DNA from: an uncultured Pelagibacteraceae bacterium
GTDB lineage: Bacteria > Pseudomonadota > Alphaproteobacteria > Pelagibacterales > Pelagibacteraceae
NCBI GenBank assembly: GCA_902595725.1
Contig: CACJRJ010000013.1
Coordinates: forward strand, 1-38,890
DNA length: 38,890 bases
Direction: 5' to 3'
Every line of letters starts with the position of its first letter. Positions within the stretch are counted from its first letter, which is position 1. Below, one piece after another: positions 10,105 through 20,176 of this stretch. A program made the translations under genes and the position numbers. Under the pieces are notes generated by a model that worked only from the letters and a program-made list of their open reading frames with translations, did no database searches and was not told the origin of the DNA.

Positions 10105-11445
10105 ATGTTAGCACAATACTTAAGTTATGAATTCATTGCATTGTTTATGTTTATAACAATGTTAACAATGATGTTCACTGGTCAAAGAGTATTTGGTGCA
10201 ATTGGCTTTGTTGCAGCTGCTTCAGCATTATTGATTTGGGGTGAAGGATCTATGGAGATGCCCTATACAGCTACTTGGAAATTATTTAAATGGTATCCAA
10301 TGCTTACTCTTCCCCTTTTTATTTATATGGGTTTTATGATCTCCGAGTCTGGAATAGCAAACGATTTATATAAAATGTTTCATGTATATTTTGGTGGACT
10401 AAAAGGCGGTCTTGCGATTGGAACTATGCTTATGATGGTAGCAATTTCGGCAATGAATGGATTAAGTGTGGCTGGAATGGCAATAGGAGCCACAATTGCA
10501 CTTCCAGAAATGTTGAAGAGGAATTATGACAAACGAATGATAACCGGGGTAGTTCAAGCAGGGAGTTCTCTAGGTATACTTATACCCCCAAGTGTAGTTA
10601 TGGTTTTATATGGTATGATTGCAAGGCAACCTGTTAGTAAGCTTTGGTTGGCTGGCCTTTTACCTGGAATATTAATGGCTTCTTTATTTATTATTTATAT
10701 TTATGTTAGATGCCGACTGCAACCAGAATTAGGTCCGGCATTAGATAAAAAAGAAAGAGACATTCCGTTATCAGAAAAATTAAAATTATTAAAAGCTGGA
10801 ATAATTCCTTTTGTAATTTTCTTTCTTATGACTGGTTTGTTTTTAATGGGAATAGCTAGTCTGGTTGAATGCTCAGCCGTTGGAGCATTACTTGCTACTA
10901 TCGCTGCTATTTATAAAAAAAGATTTAACAAACAAGTACTCGAAACTACGCTTAAAAAAACACTGGGTGTTTCATGTATGTTTATGTGGATAATTTTGGC
11001 TGCATTATGTTTCGGAGCTGTATTTGATGGTTTGGGAGCAGGAAAAGCAATAGAAAAGTTATTTATTGAAAGATGGCATCTAACACCTTGGGGAGTTTTA
11101 ATTATGATGCAACTTTCTTATATAATTATGGGAATGTTTTTAGATGATACTGCAATGTTGGTAATTGTTGCGCCACTTTATGTTCCACTAATTATATCTT
11201 TAGGATTCGACCCAATATGGTATGGAGTGCTTTATACAATTACTTGTCAAATAGCATACATGACTCCACCGTTTGGATATAATTTATTCTTAATGAGAGC
11301 TATGGCACCAAAAGAAATAACTTTATATGATATTTATAGATCAATAATTCCATTTGTTATAGTTATGGTTATTGGTCTAGCGATAGTTATGGCATTTCCT
11401 GAAATCGCTACATACTTGCCTGAAAAATATTTATCAAATAAATAA
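10105..11445 (+). CDS. TRAP transporter large permease (DctM-like)
   Basis: 446 aa, multi-TM, DctM-type motifs (MNGLSVAGMAIGATIALPEMLKRNYDKRMITGVVQAGSSLGILIPPS). Confidence 0.93.
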   Translation: MLAQYLSYEFIALFMFITMLTMMFTGQRVFGAIGFVAAASALLIWGEGSMEMPYTATWKLFKWYPMLTLPLFIYMGFMISESGIANDLYKMFHVYFGGLKGGLAIGTMLMMVAISAMNGLSVAGMAIGATIALPEMLKRNYDKRMITGVVQAGSSLGILIPPSVVMVLYGMIARQPVSKLWLAGLLPGILMASLFIIYIYVRCRLQPELGPALDKKERDIPLSEKLKLLKAGIIPFVIFFLMTGLFLMGIASLVECSAVGALLATIAAIYKKRFNKQVLETTLKKTLGVSCMFMWIILAALCFGAVFDGLGAGKAIEKLFIERWHLTPWGVLIMMQLSYIIMGMFLDDTAMLVIVAPLYVPLIISLGFDPIWYGVLYTITCQIAYMTPPFGYNLFLMRAMAPKEITLYDIYRSIIPFVIVMVIGLAIVMAFPEIATYLPEKYLSNK

Positions 11446-11539
11446 ATTCAACTTGTAGTTTAAATTATTTTAAATAATTACTAGAATCATTCTAAAATTA
11501 ATAATAACCTTTTACGTATAAATTAAGCGAGAGGAAGAT

Positions 11540-12616
11540 ATGAAAAAAGAAAAAAAAATCATAACAAATAAAAGGCGTTCATTTATTAAGAAAGCCGGTT
11601 TGTTAACTTTGGGTGCGGCGGGGGCTACAGTTGTAAAAGCTCCTTATGTTTATGCGGCGTCAAATCCGATTAAATGGAGACTGCAAACATATTCTGGTGC
11701 ACCTTTAGGAGCTCATGTGATTAAGCCACAAATTGAAGCTTTTAATAAAGCCGCGCATGGCGAAATGGAAATTGAGCTTTACTATGCAGACCAATTAGTA
11801 CCAACTGATGAATTGTTTAGAGCAATGCAGGCAGGTACAATTGATGCTGTGCAAAGTGATGACGCAACTATGGGTTCACCAGTAGATATACAGGTTTTTG
11901 GTGGATATTTCCCATTTGCAACAAGATACAGCTTAGATGTTCCATCATTATTTAAATATTATGGTTTAAATGAAATTTGGGATGAAGCTTATAAAGAAGT
12001 TAAGGGAGTAAAATGGTTAAGCACTAGTGCTTGGGACCCTTGTCATCTATTTACTGTTAAGAAAAAAGTTACTTCATTAGCAGACATGAAAGGTTTAAGA
12101 GTTTTCGGCGTTCCTACTGCTGGGAAATTCTTGTCTAGATATGGTTTAATTCCGGTAATTGTACCATGGGATGATGTTGAAACTGCAATGCAAACAGGTG
12201 AACTTGATGGTGTTTGTTGGTGTGGATTCACTGAAGCTTACGAAGTAGGTTGGGCAGATATTTGTAAATATGCTTTAACAAACGCAGTTACAGGTGCATG
12301 GTTTGGTTCTTACTTTGCCAATTCAAAAAGTTGGGAAAAATTAAGTCCAAAACTTCAAGCTTTATACCGAATGTCTATTAATGACTCTCATTATTATAGA
12401 CAAGTATGGTATTGGGGTGGAGAAGCTGATCTACGTGTTAATGGTAAAAAAATGGAACTAACAAGTCTTCCAGCGAATGAATGGAGCAAGGTAGTAGAAG
12501 ACTCTAAAGAGTTCTGGGATGATACATCTAAAATTAGCCCACGTGCTAAAAAAGTTGTTGATGCATTTAAATTATATGCTCAAACAATGGAAAAAGCTGG
12601 TTATCCTTATAGATAA
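11540..12616 (+). CDS. TRAP transporter substrate-binding protein (DctP-like), Tat-type leader
   Basis: RRSFIKKAGLLTLGAAGATVVKAPYVYA leader; DctP-like mature region; preceded by GAGAGGAAG ribosome-binding site. Confidence 0.92.
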   Translation: MKKEKKIITNKRRSFIKKAGLLTLGAAGATVVKAPYVYAASNPIKWRLQTYSGAPLGAHVIKPQIEAFNKAAHGEMEIELYYADQLVPTDELFRAMQAGTIDAVQSDDATMGSPVDIQVFGGYFPFATRYSLDVPSLFKYYGLNEIWDEAYKEVKGVKWLSTSAWDPCHLFTVKKKVTSLADMKGLRVFGVPTAGKFLSRYGLIPVIVPWDDVETAMQTGELDGVCWCGFTEAYEVGWADICKYALTNAVTGAWFGSYFANSKSWEKLSPKLQALYRMSINDSHYYRQVWYWGGEADLRVNGKKMELTSLPANEWSKVVEDSKEFWDDTSKISPRAKKVVDAFKLYAQTMEKAGYPYR

Positions 12617-12624
12617 TAATATTT

Positions 12625-12653
12625 TTAGGCGCTTCTTTTTTAGAAGCGCCTAA
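12625..12653. terminator. Hairpin between convergent genes (weak U-tract on both strands)
   Basis: Perfect 12-bp stem TTAGGCGCTTCT-TTTTT-AGAAGCGCCTAA between the dctP-like stop (12616) and the convergent SDR stop (12663). Confidence 0.7.
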
Positions 12654-12662
12654 TTCTAAGAT

Positions 12663-13418
12663 TTAAGGTTTAGCGGTAATACCGCCGTCGATAATAATTT
12701 CAGTTCCAGTAATATAATTAGATTGGTCACTTAATAGAAACATAACGGTATTTGATATGTCTTGCGGTTCACCTATTCTATTAAGAGGTATTATTTTTGC
12801 CAATTTTTTTTTTGCTGATGGATTTTTTTTCCATCTTTTTTGCATATTAGTATCGACTGCTCCTGGTAATATACTATTTGATCTAATATTGTTTGAAGCA
12901 AATTGAATTGCTAGAGATTTTGAAAGTCTAATCATAGCAGCTTTAGAGGATCCATAAGCATCCTGCGGTTTATCATCACCTGACAATGCATCAACAGACG
13001 AAATATGCACCATTGATCCAAATTTATTTTTTTTCATTTTAGGTATAATAATTTTAGATAGATAAACCATTGATTTTAAGTTTATTTCATAGACTTTATC
13101 CCATATTTTGGGGTCAATATTAGTTGATGATATATCTTTATCAAACCATAAGACGCCTGTTGTATTAATTAAATAGTCAATCTGCTTATTTTTTTTGTAA
13201 AATATTTCTATAGATTTTTTTAATTTTTTAAAATTTGTAACATTAATATTTTTGTATGTGCAATTTTGATTATCTTTTAAAAAATTTTTAGGAGGTTTTT
13301 TCAAATCAATCATAAGTACAGCAATATTATTTTTTGATAAATTTTTAGAAATTTCTAAACCCATGCCACCACAAGCACCAGTAACAATTGCTGATTTACC
13401 TTTGTAAGTAAGTTTCAT
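12663..13418 (-). CDS. Short-chain dehydrogenase/reductase
   Basis: TGACGGMGLEI nucleotide-binding motif, YGSSKAAM catalytic YxxxK, C-terminal YITGTEIIIDGG. Confidence 0.92.
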   Translation of the reverse strand: MKLTYKGKSAIVTGACGGMGLEISKNLSKNNIAVLMIDLKKPPKNFLKDNQNCTYKNINVTNFKKLKKSIEIFYKKNKQIDYLINTTGVLWFDKDISSTNIDPKIWDKVYEINLKSMVYLSKIIIPKMKKNKFGSMVHISSVDALSGDDKPQDAYGSSKAAMIRLSKSLAIQFASNNIRSNSILPGAVDTNMQKRWKKNPSAKKKLAKIIPLNRIGEPQDISNTVMFLLSDQSNYITGTEIIIDGGITAKP

Positions 13419-13422
13419 TTTT

Positions 13423-14799
13423 TTATAATTTTTTCTTTAGGTGAAAACTTTTTGGTTTTGTAAGATGTTCATATGCTATTTCAGATAAAGAACAACCTTT
13501 TCCCGTTTCCTTTACACCTGTCCAAGATAATCCTGGATCTAAGTAATCACATCTATTCATAAATAAAGTTCCAGTATTTACTTTATTGCCAAGCTTTTCT
13601 GCAACATCAATATCTTTAGTCCAAATAGATGCGGTTAAACCATAAGGACTATCATTCATCAAATTTATACCTTCATGGTCATTATCCACTGCCATTATTC
13701 CTACACAAGGACCAAATGTTTCTTCCATCATAAATTTCATTTCATGATTTACATTAGTTAGAACTTGAGGGATCATGTAATTTTTATGTTCTTTTGGGTA
13801 ATCAAATTTTGATTCATCAATCATCATTTTTGCACCTTGTTTTACAGCTAAATTCATCTGATCTTTAATAAAATCCGCAGCAGATAATTTAACAACAGGA
13901 CCAAGGTTGGTATCTTCTTTTAATGGATTACCCAATTTGTAGCTGTATGTTTTATCAATAAATAATTCTAAAAAATTATTATATATTTTTTTATCTACGT
14001 AGATTCTTTCTATACCACAGCAAGATTGACCAGAATTAAAAAAAGAACCATCCACAAGATTTTCTACAGTATTTTCAAGATCAGCATCATGTCTTACAAA
14101 TGCTGGATCCTTTCCACCCAATTCAAGTGCAATACTTATAAATTTGTTCATTGTTGATTTTTGAACTTCATAGCCTGCACTTACTGACCCTGTAAATGAA
14201 ACAAAACCAATTCTTTTATCAGAAACTATTTTCAAACTGTCATTGTGGTTAAGATGTAAATAATTAAATGTATTATTAGGAAGAGTTTTTTTAGCTGATT
14301 CATACAATTGCTCAGCACAAAGAGGTGTCTGGGCTGAATGCTTTAATATTACAGAATTTCCTGCTGCAAGAGACGGTATAATTGAATTAACAGACGTTAA
14401 ATAGGGATAGTTCCATGGAGCTATAATAAAAGAAACTCCCATTGGAATTCTTTTAATATAATTTTTAAAATTTTCTTTTTCTGGCAAATAGATATTTTTT
14501 AATTTTTCATCCGCAATTGAGAGCATATAATCAGCTCTTTCTTTAAAACCTTTTAATTCATTTAATGCTTGAGAGATTGGCCTTCCCATTTGTCTAGTAA
14601 TTTCTTCAATAATTTGTTTTTCTTTTGATAAAAAGTCAGCAACAAATTTTTTTAATAAACCAACTCTTTCCTCTACTTTAAGTGATCCCCATTCATTTTG
14701 TGCAATTACTGAATTAGATATAGTTTCTTCAATTATTTTCGAATTATACTCTCTTTCGACATATATTGTATTATCTATTGGTGTAATTGTTTGGATCAT
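13423..14799 (-). CDS. NAD(P)-dependent aldehyde dehydrogenase
   Basis: IAPWNYP, LELGGKDPAFV, FFNSGQSCCGIERIYV catalytic Cys, EETFGPCVGIM. Confidence 0.93.
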   Translation of the reverse strand: MIQTITPIDNTIYVEREYNSKIIEETISNSVIAQNEWGSLKVEERVGLLKKFVADFLSKEKQIIEEITRQMGRPISQALNELKGFKERADYMLSIADEKLKNIYLPEKENFKNYIKRIPMGVSFIIAPWNYPYLTSVNSIIPSLAAGNSVILKHSAQTPLCAEQLYESAKKTLPNNTFNYLHLNHNDSLKIVSDKRIGFVSFTGSVSAGYEVQKSTMNKFISIALELGGKDPAFVRHDADLENTVENLVDGSFFNSGQSCCGIERIYVDKKIYNNFLELFIDKTYSYKLGNPLKEDTNLGPVVKLSAADFIKDQMNLAVKQGAKMMIDESKFDYPKEHKNYMIPQVLTNVNHEMKFMMEETFGPCVGIMAVDNDHEGINLMNDSPYGLTASIWTKDIDVAEKLGNKVNTGTLFMNRCDYLDPGLSWTGVKETGKGCSLSEIAYEHLTKPKSFHLKKKL

Positions 14800-14869
14800 A
14801 AAAAATGTAAGATTAAACTAGATTAATTTCATTTACCATATTAAAAATCCTCTATAAATAAATTTAAAT

Positions 14870-16033
14870 ATGAGCAAATATAATTGGAATTATCCAACTA
14901 CAATGTGGGTAGGTGAAAATAGAATTACCGATTTAGGTAGTGCTTGCAAACAGTTAAATATTAAAAGTCCTTTGCTAGTTACAGACAGCGGTTTAGTTAA
15001 AACTCAGATGGTTTTCAATATATTAGAAAAATTAAAAGACGAAGGATTTAAAGTTAGTATTTTTTCAAAAGTTGTAGGTAATCCCACAGGTACAAATGTT
15101 AAAGAAGGAGTTGAAATATATAATAAAGATAGTTGTGACGGAGTTATAGCATTTGGCGGAGGTAGTGGATTAGATGTTGGAAAAGCTGTAGCATTTATGT
15201 CAGGACAAACTCTTTCAATTTGGGACTTTGAAGATGTAGGAGATAACTGGACTAAAGCAAATCATGATAAAATTTCTCCAATTATAGCTGTTCCGACTAC
15301 TGCTGGCACAGGATCTGAAACTGGTAGAGCTTCTGTAATTTTAAATGAAGAAACAGGTGTAAAAAATATTATTTTTCACCCAAAATTTTTACCTTCAATT
15401 GTAATATTAGATCCAACTTTAACTATTGGTTTACCACCAAAAATTACAGCTGCTACAGGAATGGATGCTTTAGCTCATAATCTTGAAGCATATTGTGCAC
15501 CCGGATTTCATCCAATGGCTGATGGTATTGCTTTAGAAGGAATGAGAATGATTAATCAATGGTTGTTAAAAGCTGTCAAGGATGGTTCTAATATTGAAGC
15601 AAGAATGAACATGTTAACAGCAGCTAGCATGGGATCTACTGCTTTTCAAAAAGGATTAGGTGCAATTCATTCCTTAAGTCACCCTGTCAACGCAGTTAAT
15701 AATATTCATCATGGATTATCAAATGCAATATTCATGCCATATGTTTTAACTTTCAATAAAGATGTAATTGAAGAAAAAATTATTAAAATTTGTAAATATT
15801 TAGAATTGCAAAATCAATCATTCGATGCTTTTATACAGTGGGTCTTAGAATTAAGACAAAAATTAGATATGCCTCACAAGTTATCAGATATTATAAAGAA
15901 AGAAGATTTTGATATTGAAAGATTGTCAAAAATGGCCTTAGAAGATCCATCAACCTCATCTAATCCAAAAAAAATGACAGTTAATGATATGAAAATTTTG
16001 TACGAACACAGCATGTCTGGGAAATTATTTTAA
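14870..16033 (+). CDS. Iron-containing alcohol dehydrogenase
   Basis: GGGSGLDVGKAVAFM, VPTTAGTGSETGRASVI, ATGMDALAHNLEAYCAPGFHPMADGIALEG, HSLSHPVNAVNNIHHGLSNAIFMPYVL metal/active-site motifs. Confidence 0.93.
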   Translation: MSKYNWNYPTTMWVGENRITDLGSACKQLNIKSPLLVTDSGLVKTQMVFNILEKLKDEGFKVSIFSKVVGNPTGTNVKEGVEIYNKDSCDGVIAFGGGSGLDVGKAVAFMSGQTLSIWDFEDVGDNWTKANHDKISPIIAVPTTAGTGSETGRASVILNEETGVKNIIFHPKFLPSIVILDPTLTIGLPPKITAATGMDALAHNLEAYCAPGFHPMADGIALEGMRMINQWLLKAVKDGSNIEARMNMLTAASMGSTAFQKGLGAIHSLSHPVNAVNNIHHGLSNAIFMPYVLTFNKDVIEEKIIKICKYLELQNQSFDAFIQWVLELRQKLDMPHKLSDIIKKEDFDIERLSKMALEDPSTSSNPKKMTVNDMKILYEHSMSGKLF

Positions 16034-16830
16034 TGAAAAATTTAAATTTATTAGTTGTTGAAGGAAACCTACCAAATGAAAATCAAAATTTTAAAAATTC
16101 AGGTATAAAAACTCATGCAGAAAGTTTACAAGAGAGTCTTGCGTATTATTCAAAAGATTTAAATATTGATGTTTTTAATCCATGTGCAGAAAAAAGTTTT
16201 GATAAAATAATTCCAAATATTAAAAAATATGATGGATTAATTTGGGGTGGTAGTAGCTTGAGCATCTATAACGATTGTATAGAAATTCGCAGACAAATTG
16301 CTTTTATGAAGGAATGTTTAAAAAATATTAAAAAAATTTTAGCTATTTGCTGGGGTATGCAAGTAGCCGTAACAGCAGCAGGAGGAGAAGTAAAAAAAGC
16401 ATCTAATGGCGCACACATTGGTATAGCCAAAGATATTGAAATTAATGAAAATGGATTGAAGCATCCTTTATATAGACATAAAAATAAAAAATTTAATTCA
16501 CCAGCTTTTAACTTTGATGAGGTAGTTACTTTACCAAATGAGGCGACTCATTTAGCATCAAACAAAATTAACAAAGTGCAAAGTATTCACTTTAAGTCTG
16601 GCGTAAGTGATATATGGGGTCTGCAGTACCATCCTGAAATCACATATGATAAAATGATTACATTAATTAAATTTAGAAAAGAAAGACTTATAACTGTTAG
16701 AAAATGTTTTAAGGATGAAGAAGAAATTCAGAATCATATTAAATTTATTGAAGAAGAAATCAAAAAATCAAAAAAAGATGCGAGAATGCTAGAGTTAAAA
16801 AATTGGTTAGACTATCTAAAAGCAGCTTAA
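16033..16830 (+). CDS. Class I glutamine amidotransferase-like protein
   Basis: Nucleophile elbow LAICWGMQ and HPE (LQYHPEITY) catalytic residues of GATase1; start overlaps the upstream ADH stop (TAATG). Confidence 0.82.
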   Translation: MKNLNLLVVEGNLPNENQNFKNSGIKTHAESLQESLAYYSKDLNIDVFNPCAEKSFDKIIPNIKKYDGLIWGGSSLSIYNDCIEIRRQIAFMKECLKNIKKILAICWGMQVAVTAAGGEVKKASNGAHIGIAKDIEINENGLKHPLYRHKNKKFNSPAFNFDEVVTLPNEATHLASNKINKVQSIHFKSGVSDIWGLQYHPEITYDKMITLIKFRKERLITVRKCFKDEEEIQNHIKFIEEEIKKSKKDARMLELKNWLDYLKAA

Positions 16831-18513
16831 TTAAAATAAACCTTCTATTTCACCTTTGTTATTTAATTTAATTGAATCTGCAGCAGGCACTTTTGGAAGA
16901 CCTGGCATTGTCATTATTGCTCCACATACAACTACAATAAATTCTGCTCCTGATGATAATCTTACTTCTCTTATTGGAACCACATGCCCAGAAGGGGCAC
17001 CTTTTAAACTAGGGTCGGTTGAAAAGCTGTATTGAGTTTTAGCAACACATATTGGAAGATTTCCATAACCTTTTGACTCAAAATCTTTAAGTTGATCTCT
17101 TATTTTCGTATCGGCCACTACTTCACTTGCATGATAAATTTCTTGTGCGATTGTTTCAATTTTTTTAAATAAAGGCATCTTGTCCTCATATAAATATTTA
17201 AAAGTATTTTTATTATTACTTATATCTACAACAATGTTTGCTAGATCTTTTGTTCCCTCTCCTCCATCTGACCAATGTTTACATATAGATGATTTTACAC
17301 CTAATGTTTTACAAAAATCCATAAGTGCATTAACTTCTTTATCAGTATCTGTGATAAAATGGTTAACGGCTACCACAACTGGTAAGCCAAATTTTCTAAC
17401 GTTATTAATATGTCTTTCAAGATTTACTAAACCTTTATTTAAAGCTTTAACATTTTCATTTTTAAGATCATCTTTAGATACACCACCATGCATTTTTAAA
17501 GCTCTTATTGTTGCAACAATAACTACACAATCAGGTTTTAAATTTGATTTTCTACATTTTATATCTATAAATTTCTCAGCCCCTAAGTCAGCACCAAAAC
17601 CAGCTTCAGTTACAACATAATCTGCTAATTTTAATCCTGTTTTGGTAGCAATGACAGAATTACAACCATGTGCAATATTTGCAAAAGGTCCCCCATGTAT
17701 TATTGCTGGGTTGTTTTCTAATGTTTGTGTCACATTAGGTCTAATTGCATCTTTTAATAAAACAGTCATTGGACCTTGAGCATTTAAGTCTTTTGCATAA
17801 ATTGGTTTTTTATCTCTAGTATAGGCTACAGTAATATTTCCAATTCTATTTTCTAAATCTGTTAAATCATTTGCTAAGCAGAAGATAGCCATTATTTCAG
17901 AAGCTACAGTAATATCAAAACCATCCTGTCTAGGATATCCATTGGCCACACCTCCAAGATCTACTACAATTGATCTTAAAGAACGATCATTCATATCCAT
18001 AACTCTTTTCCAAACAATTCTTCTAACATCAATATTTAATTTATTACCCCAGTAGATATGATTGTCTATCAAAGCAGAAAGAAGATTGTGAGCAGATGTT
18101 ATTGCATGAAAGTCCCCAGTAAAATGCAAATTTATTTGTTCCATAGGAACTACTTGTGCATAACCTCCTCCGGCTGCTCCACCTTTCATTCCAAAAGAAG
18201 GTCCCAAGCTAGGTTCACGAAGACAAACAAGCGATTTTTTTCCAATTTTATTTAGACCATCATTTAGACCAACTGATGTAGTTGTTTTTCCTTCACCAGC
18301 AGGAGTTGGGGTTATTGCGGTAACTAAAATTAATTTTCCATCTTTTTTATTTTTTAAAGTATCTAAGTATTCAGTTTTAATTTTTGCTATATATCTTCCT
18401 ATAGGACTATAGACTTCTGCTTTATCAGGTACATTTAGTCCATTAAGCACTTCTTGAATTGGCTTCATTTTTGCTTCTCTAGCTATTTCAATATCAGATT
18501 TTACTTTGCCCAT
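16831..18513 (-). CDS. fhs: Formate-tetrahydrofolate ligase
   Basis: [21 protein letters not shown]-loop, [36 protein letters not shown]. Confidence 0.97.
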   Translation of the reverse strand: MGKVKSDIEIAREAKMKPIQEVLNGLNVPDKAEVYSPIGRYIAKIKTEYLDTLKNKKDGKLILVTAITPTPAGEGKTTTSVGLNDGLNKIGKKSLVCLREPSLGPSFGMKGGAAGGGYAQVVPMEQINLHFTGDFHAITSAHNLLSALIDNHIYWGNKLNIDVRRIVWKRVMDMNDRSLRSIVVDLGGVANGYPRQDGFDITVASEIMAIFCLANDLTDLENRIGNITVAYTRDKKPIYAKDLNAQGPMTVLLKDAIRPNVTQTLENNPAIIHGGPFANIAHGCNSVIATKTGLKLADYVVTEAGFGADLGAEKFIDIKCRKSNLKPDCVVIVATIRALKMHGGVSKDDLKNENVKALNKGLVNLERHINNVRKFGLPVVVAVNHFITDTDKEVNALMDFCKTLGVKSSICKHWSDGGEGTKDLANIVVDISNNKNTFKYLYEDKMPLFKKIETIAQEIYHASEVVADTKIRDQLKDFESKGYGNLPICVAKTQYSFSTDPSLKGAPSGHVVPIREVRLSSGAEFIVVVCGAIMTMPGLPKVPAADSIKLNNKGEIEGLF

Positions 18514-18650
18514 TTCAGCTTTCTTATTTTATATATTCCTACTCATTTGAAGCTGGATTAATATCTTCTTTTATGGTTTTTTTAAAGTTCTAAAAAATAT
18601 ATATAAAAAAAATAAAGAACTATTTATACTAATTACGATAAAATTTGATC

Positions 18651-19907
18651 ATGCAAAAATATTCAGTCTTCAGCCTTATCAAAAATGCTTTTAAAGGTCA
18701 TAAAGATTGGGAAGTGGCATGGAAAGACCCAACTCCTAAATCTGAATATGATGTTATAATTATAGGAGGCGGAGGCCATGGTTTAGCCACAGCATATTAC
18801 CTTGCCAAAGAACACAATATTACAAAAGTTGCAATTATTGAAAAAGGCTGGATAGGAGGAGGAAACGTTGGACGGAACACTACTATAATCAGATCAAATT
18901 ATATGCACGATGAAAATGGATTGTTTAGTGAATTCGGTATGGATTTGTGGAGAAATATGAGTCAGGATTTAAATTTTAACGTAATGTTTTCTCCAAGAGG
19001 AATAATTAATCTCGCACATTCTGATGCACAAATGAATGCATATTCTAGGAGAGGAAATTCAATGCGTTTGAATGGAATTGATGCAGTTTTGTTAAATAGA
19101 GAAGAGGTCAAAAAAATTATTCCTATGGCAGATTTTTCTGAAAATGTAAGATTCCCAATTTTTGGTGGACTAATGCAACCTAGCGCAGGAACAGCTAGAC
19201 ATGATGCGGTTGCATGGGGTTATGCACGTCAAGCGGACTCGATGGGAGTAGACATTATTCAAAACTGTGAAGTTACAGGATTTGACATTTCTAATGGAAA
19301 AATTTTGGGAGTAAGAACTTCTAAAGGTGATATTAAAGCAAAAAAAATTGGTCTTTGCGTTGCTGGAAGTACAAATATTTTAGCAGAAAAATTAAACATG
19401 ACATTGCCAATAGAAACACATCTTTTACAGGCATGTGTTTCAGAACCAATTAAACCAATCTTAGACAATGTTGTTACATTTGGAGCTGGACATTTTTATT
19501 GCAGCCAATCTGATAAAGGAGAAATGGTTATGGGTGGAGATCTTGATGGATATAACAGTTATGCTCAAAGAGGAAATCTTCCAACATTACAACATGTATT
19601 AACTGAAGGAATAGCAATGTTTCCGTTTCTAAGTAAATTAAAAATGCTTAGAACATGGGGAGGAATTATGGATATGTCTATGGATGGATCACCTATAATT
19701 GATAAGACACATATTGATGGATTGTATTTAAATTGTGGATGGTGTTATGGTGGTTTTAAAGCAACTCCTGCCTCCGGATGGACTTTTGCTCATACAATTG
19801 CTCAAGATAGACCGCACGAACTAAATGAAGGTTATAGTTTAAATAGGTTTAGTACTGGACATTTAATTGATGAAAAAGGTCTTGGAACCAAAACCTGGAT
19901 TTCTTGA
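18651..19907 (+). CDS. soxB: Sarcosine oxidase beta subunit
   Basis: IIIGGGGHGLATAYYLA FAD motif, GGGNVGRNTTIIRSNY; followed by soxD, soxA, soxG. ORF track starts at an upstream TTG (18645); ATG at 18651 is the more likely start. Confidence 0.96.
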   Translation: MQKYSVFSLIKNAFKGHKDWEVAWKDPTPKSEYDVIIIGGGGHGLATAYYLAKEHNITKVAIIEKGWIGGGNVGRNTTIIRSNYMHDENGLFSEFGMDLWRNMSQDLNFNVMFSPRGIINLAHSDAQMNAYSRRGNSMRLNGIDAVLLNREEVKKIIPMADFSENVRFPIFGGLMQPSAGTARHDAVAWGYARQADSMGVDIIQNCEVTGFDISNGKILGVRTSKGDIKAKKIGLCVAGSTNILAEKLNMTLPIETHLLQACVSEPIKPILDNVVTFGAGHFYCSQSDKGEMVMGGDLDGYNSYAQRGNLPTLQHVLTEGIAMFPFLSKLKMLRTWGGIMDMSMDGSPIIDKTHIDGLYLNCGWCYGGFKATPASGWTFAHTIAQDRPHELNEGYSLNRFSTGHLIDEKGLGTKTWIS

Positions 19908-20174
19908 ATGCTACATATTAAATGTCCTCACTGTGGATTACGATCTCAAAATGAATTTTCATATGGTGGCGATGCAACAATTAAAAGACCAGAATTAAAC
20001 AAAGAAGTTTCTGATCAAGATTGGGATAATTTTGTATATTTACGTAAAAGCCCAAGAGGGAAACATCTAGAATTATGGCAACATATTTCTGGATGTAGAC
20101 AATGGATTAAAGTTGAAAGAGATACATTAACCCACGAAATATTTAAAACATTAAAAGCAAACGAAGAATTATAA
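19908..20174 (+). CDS. soxD: Sarcosine oxidase delta subunit
   Basis: 88 aa with CPHCGLRSQNEFSYGGDA; immediately after soxB. Confidence 0.96.
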   Translation: MLHIKCPHCGLRSQNEFSYGGDATIKRPELNKEVSDQDWDNFVYLRKSPRGKHLELWQHISGCRQWIKVERDTLTHEIFKTLKANEEL

Positions 20175-20176
20175 AG

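Noticed and set aside
11446-11539. AT-only palindrome-like stretch upstream of the DctP-like gene (AAATTATTTTAAATAATT)
   Set aside because: In such AT-rich DNA, short AT palindromes are expected by chance; no GC-bearing stem or T-run context to support a terminator.
17180-17620. 146-aa plus-strand ORF antisense to fhs
   Set aside because: Lies entirely inside the strongly supported fhs reading frame; composition is typical of a shadow ORF.
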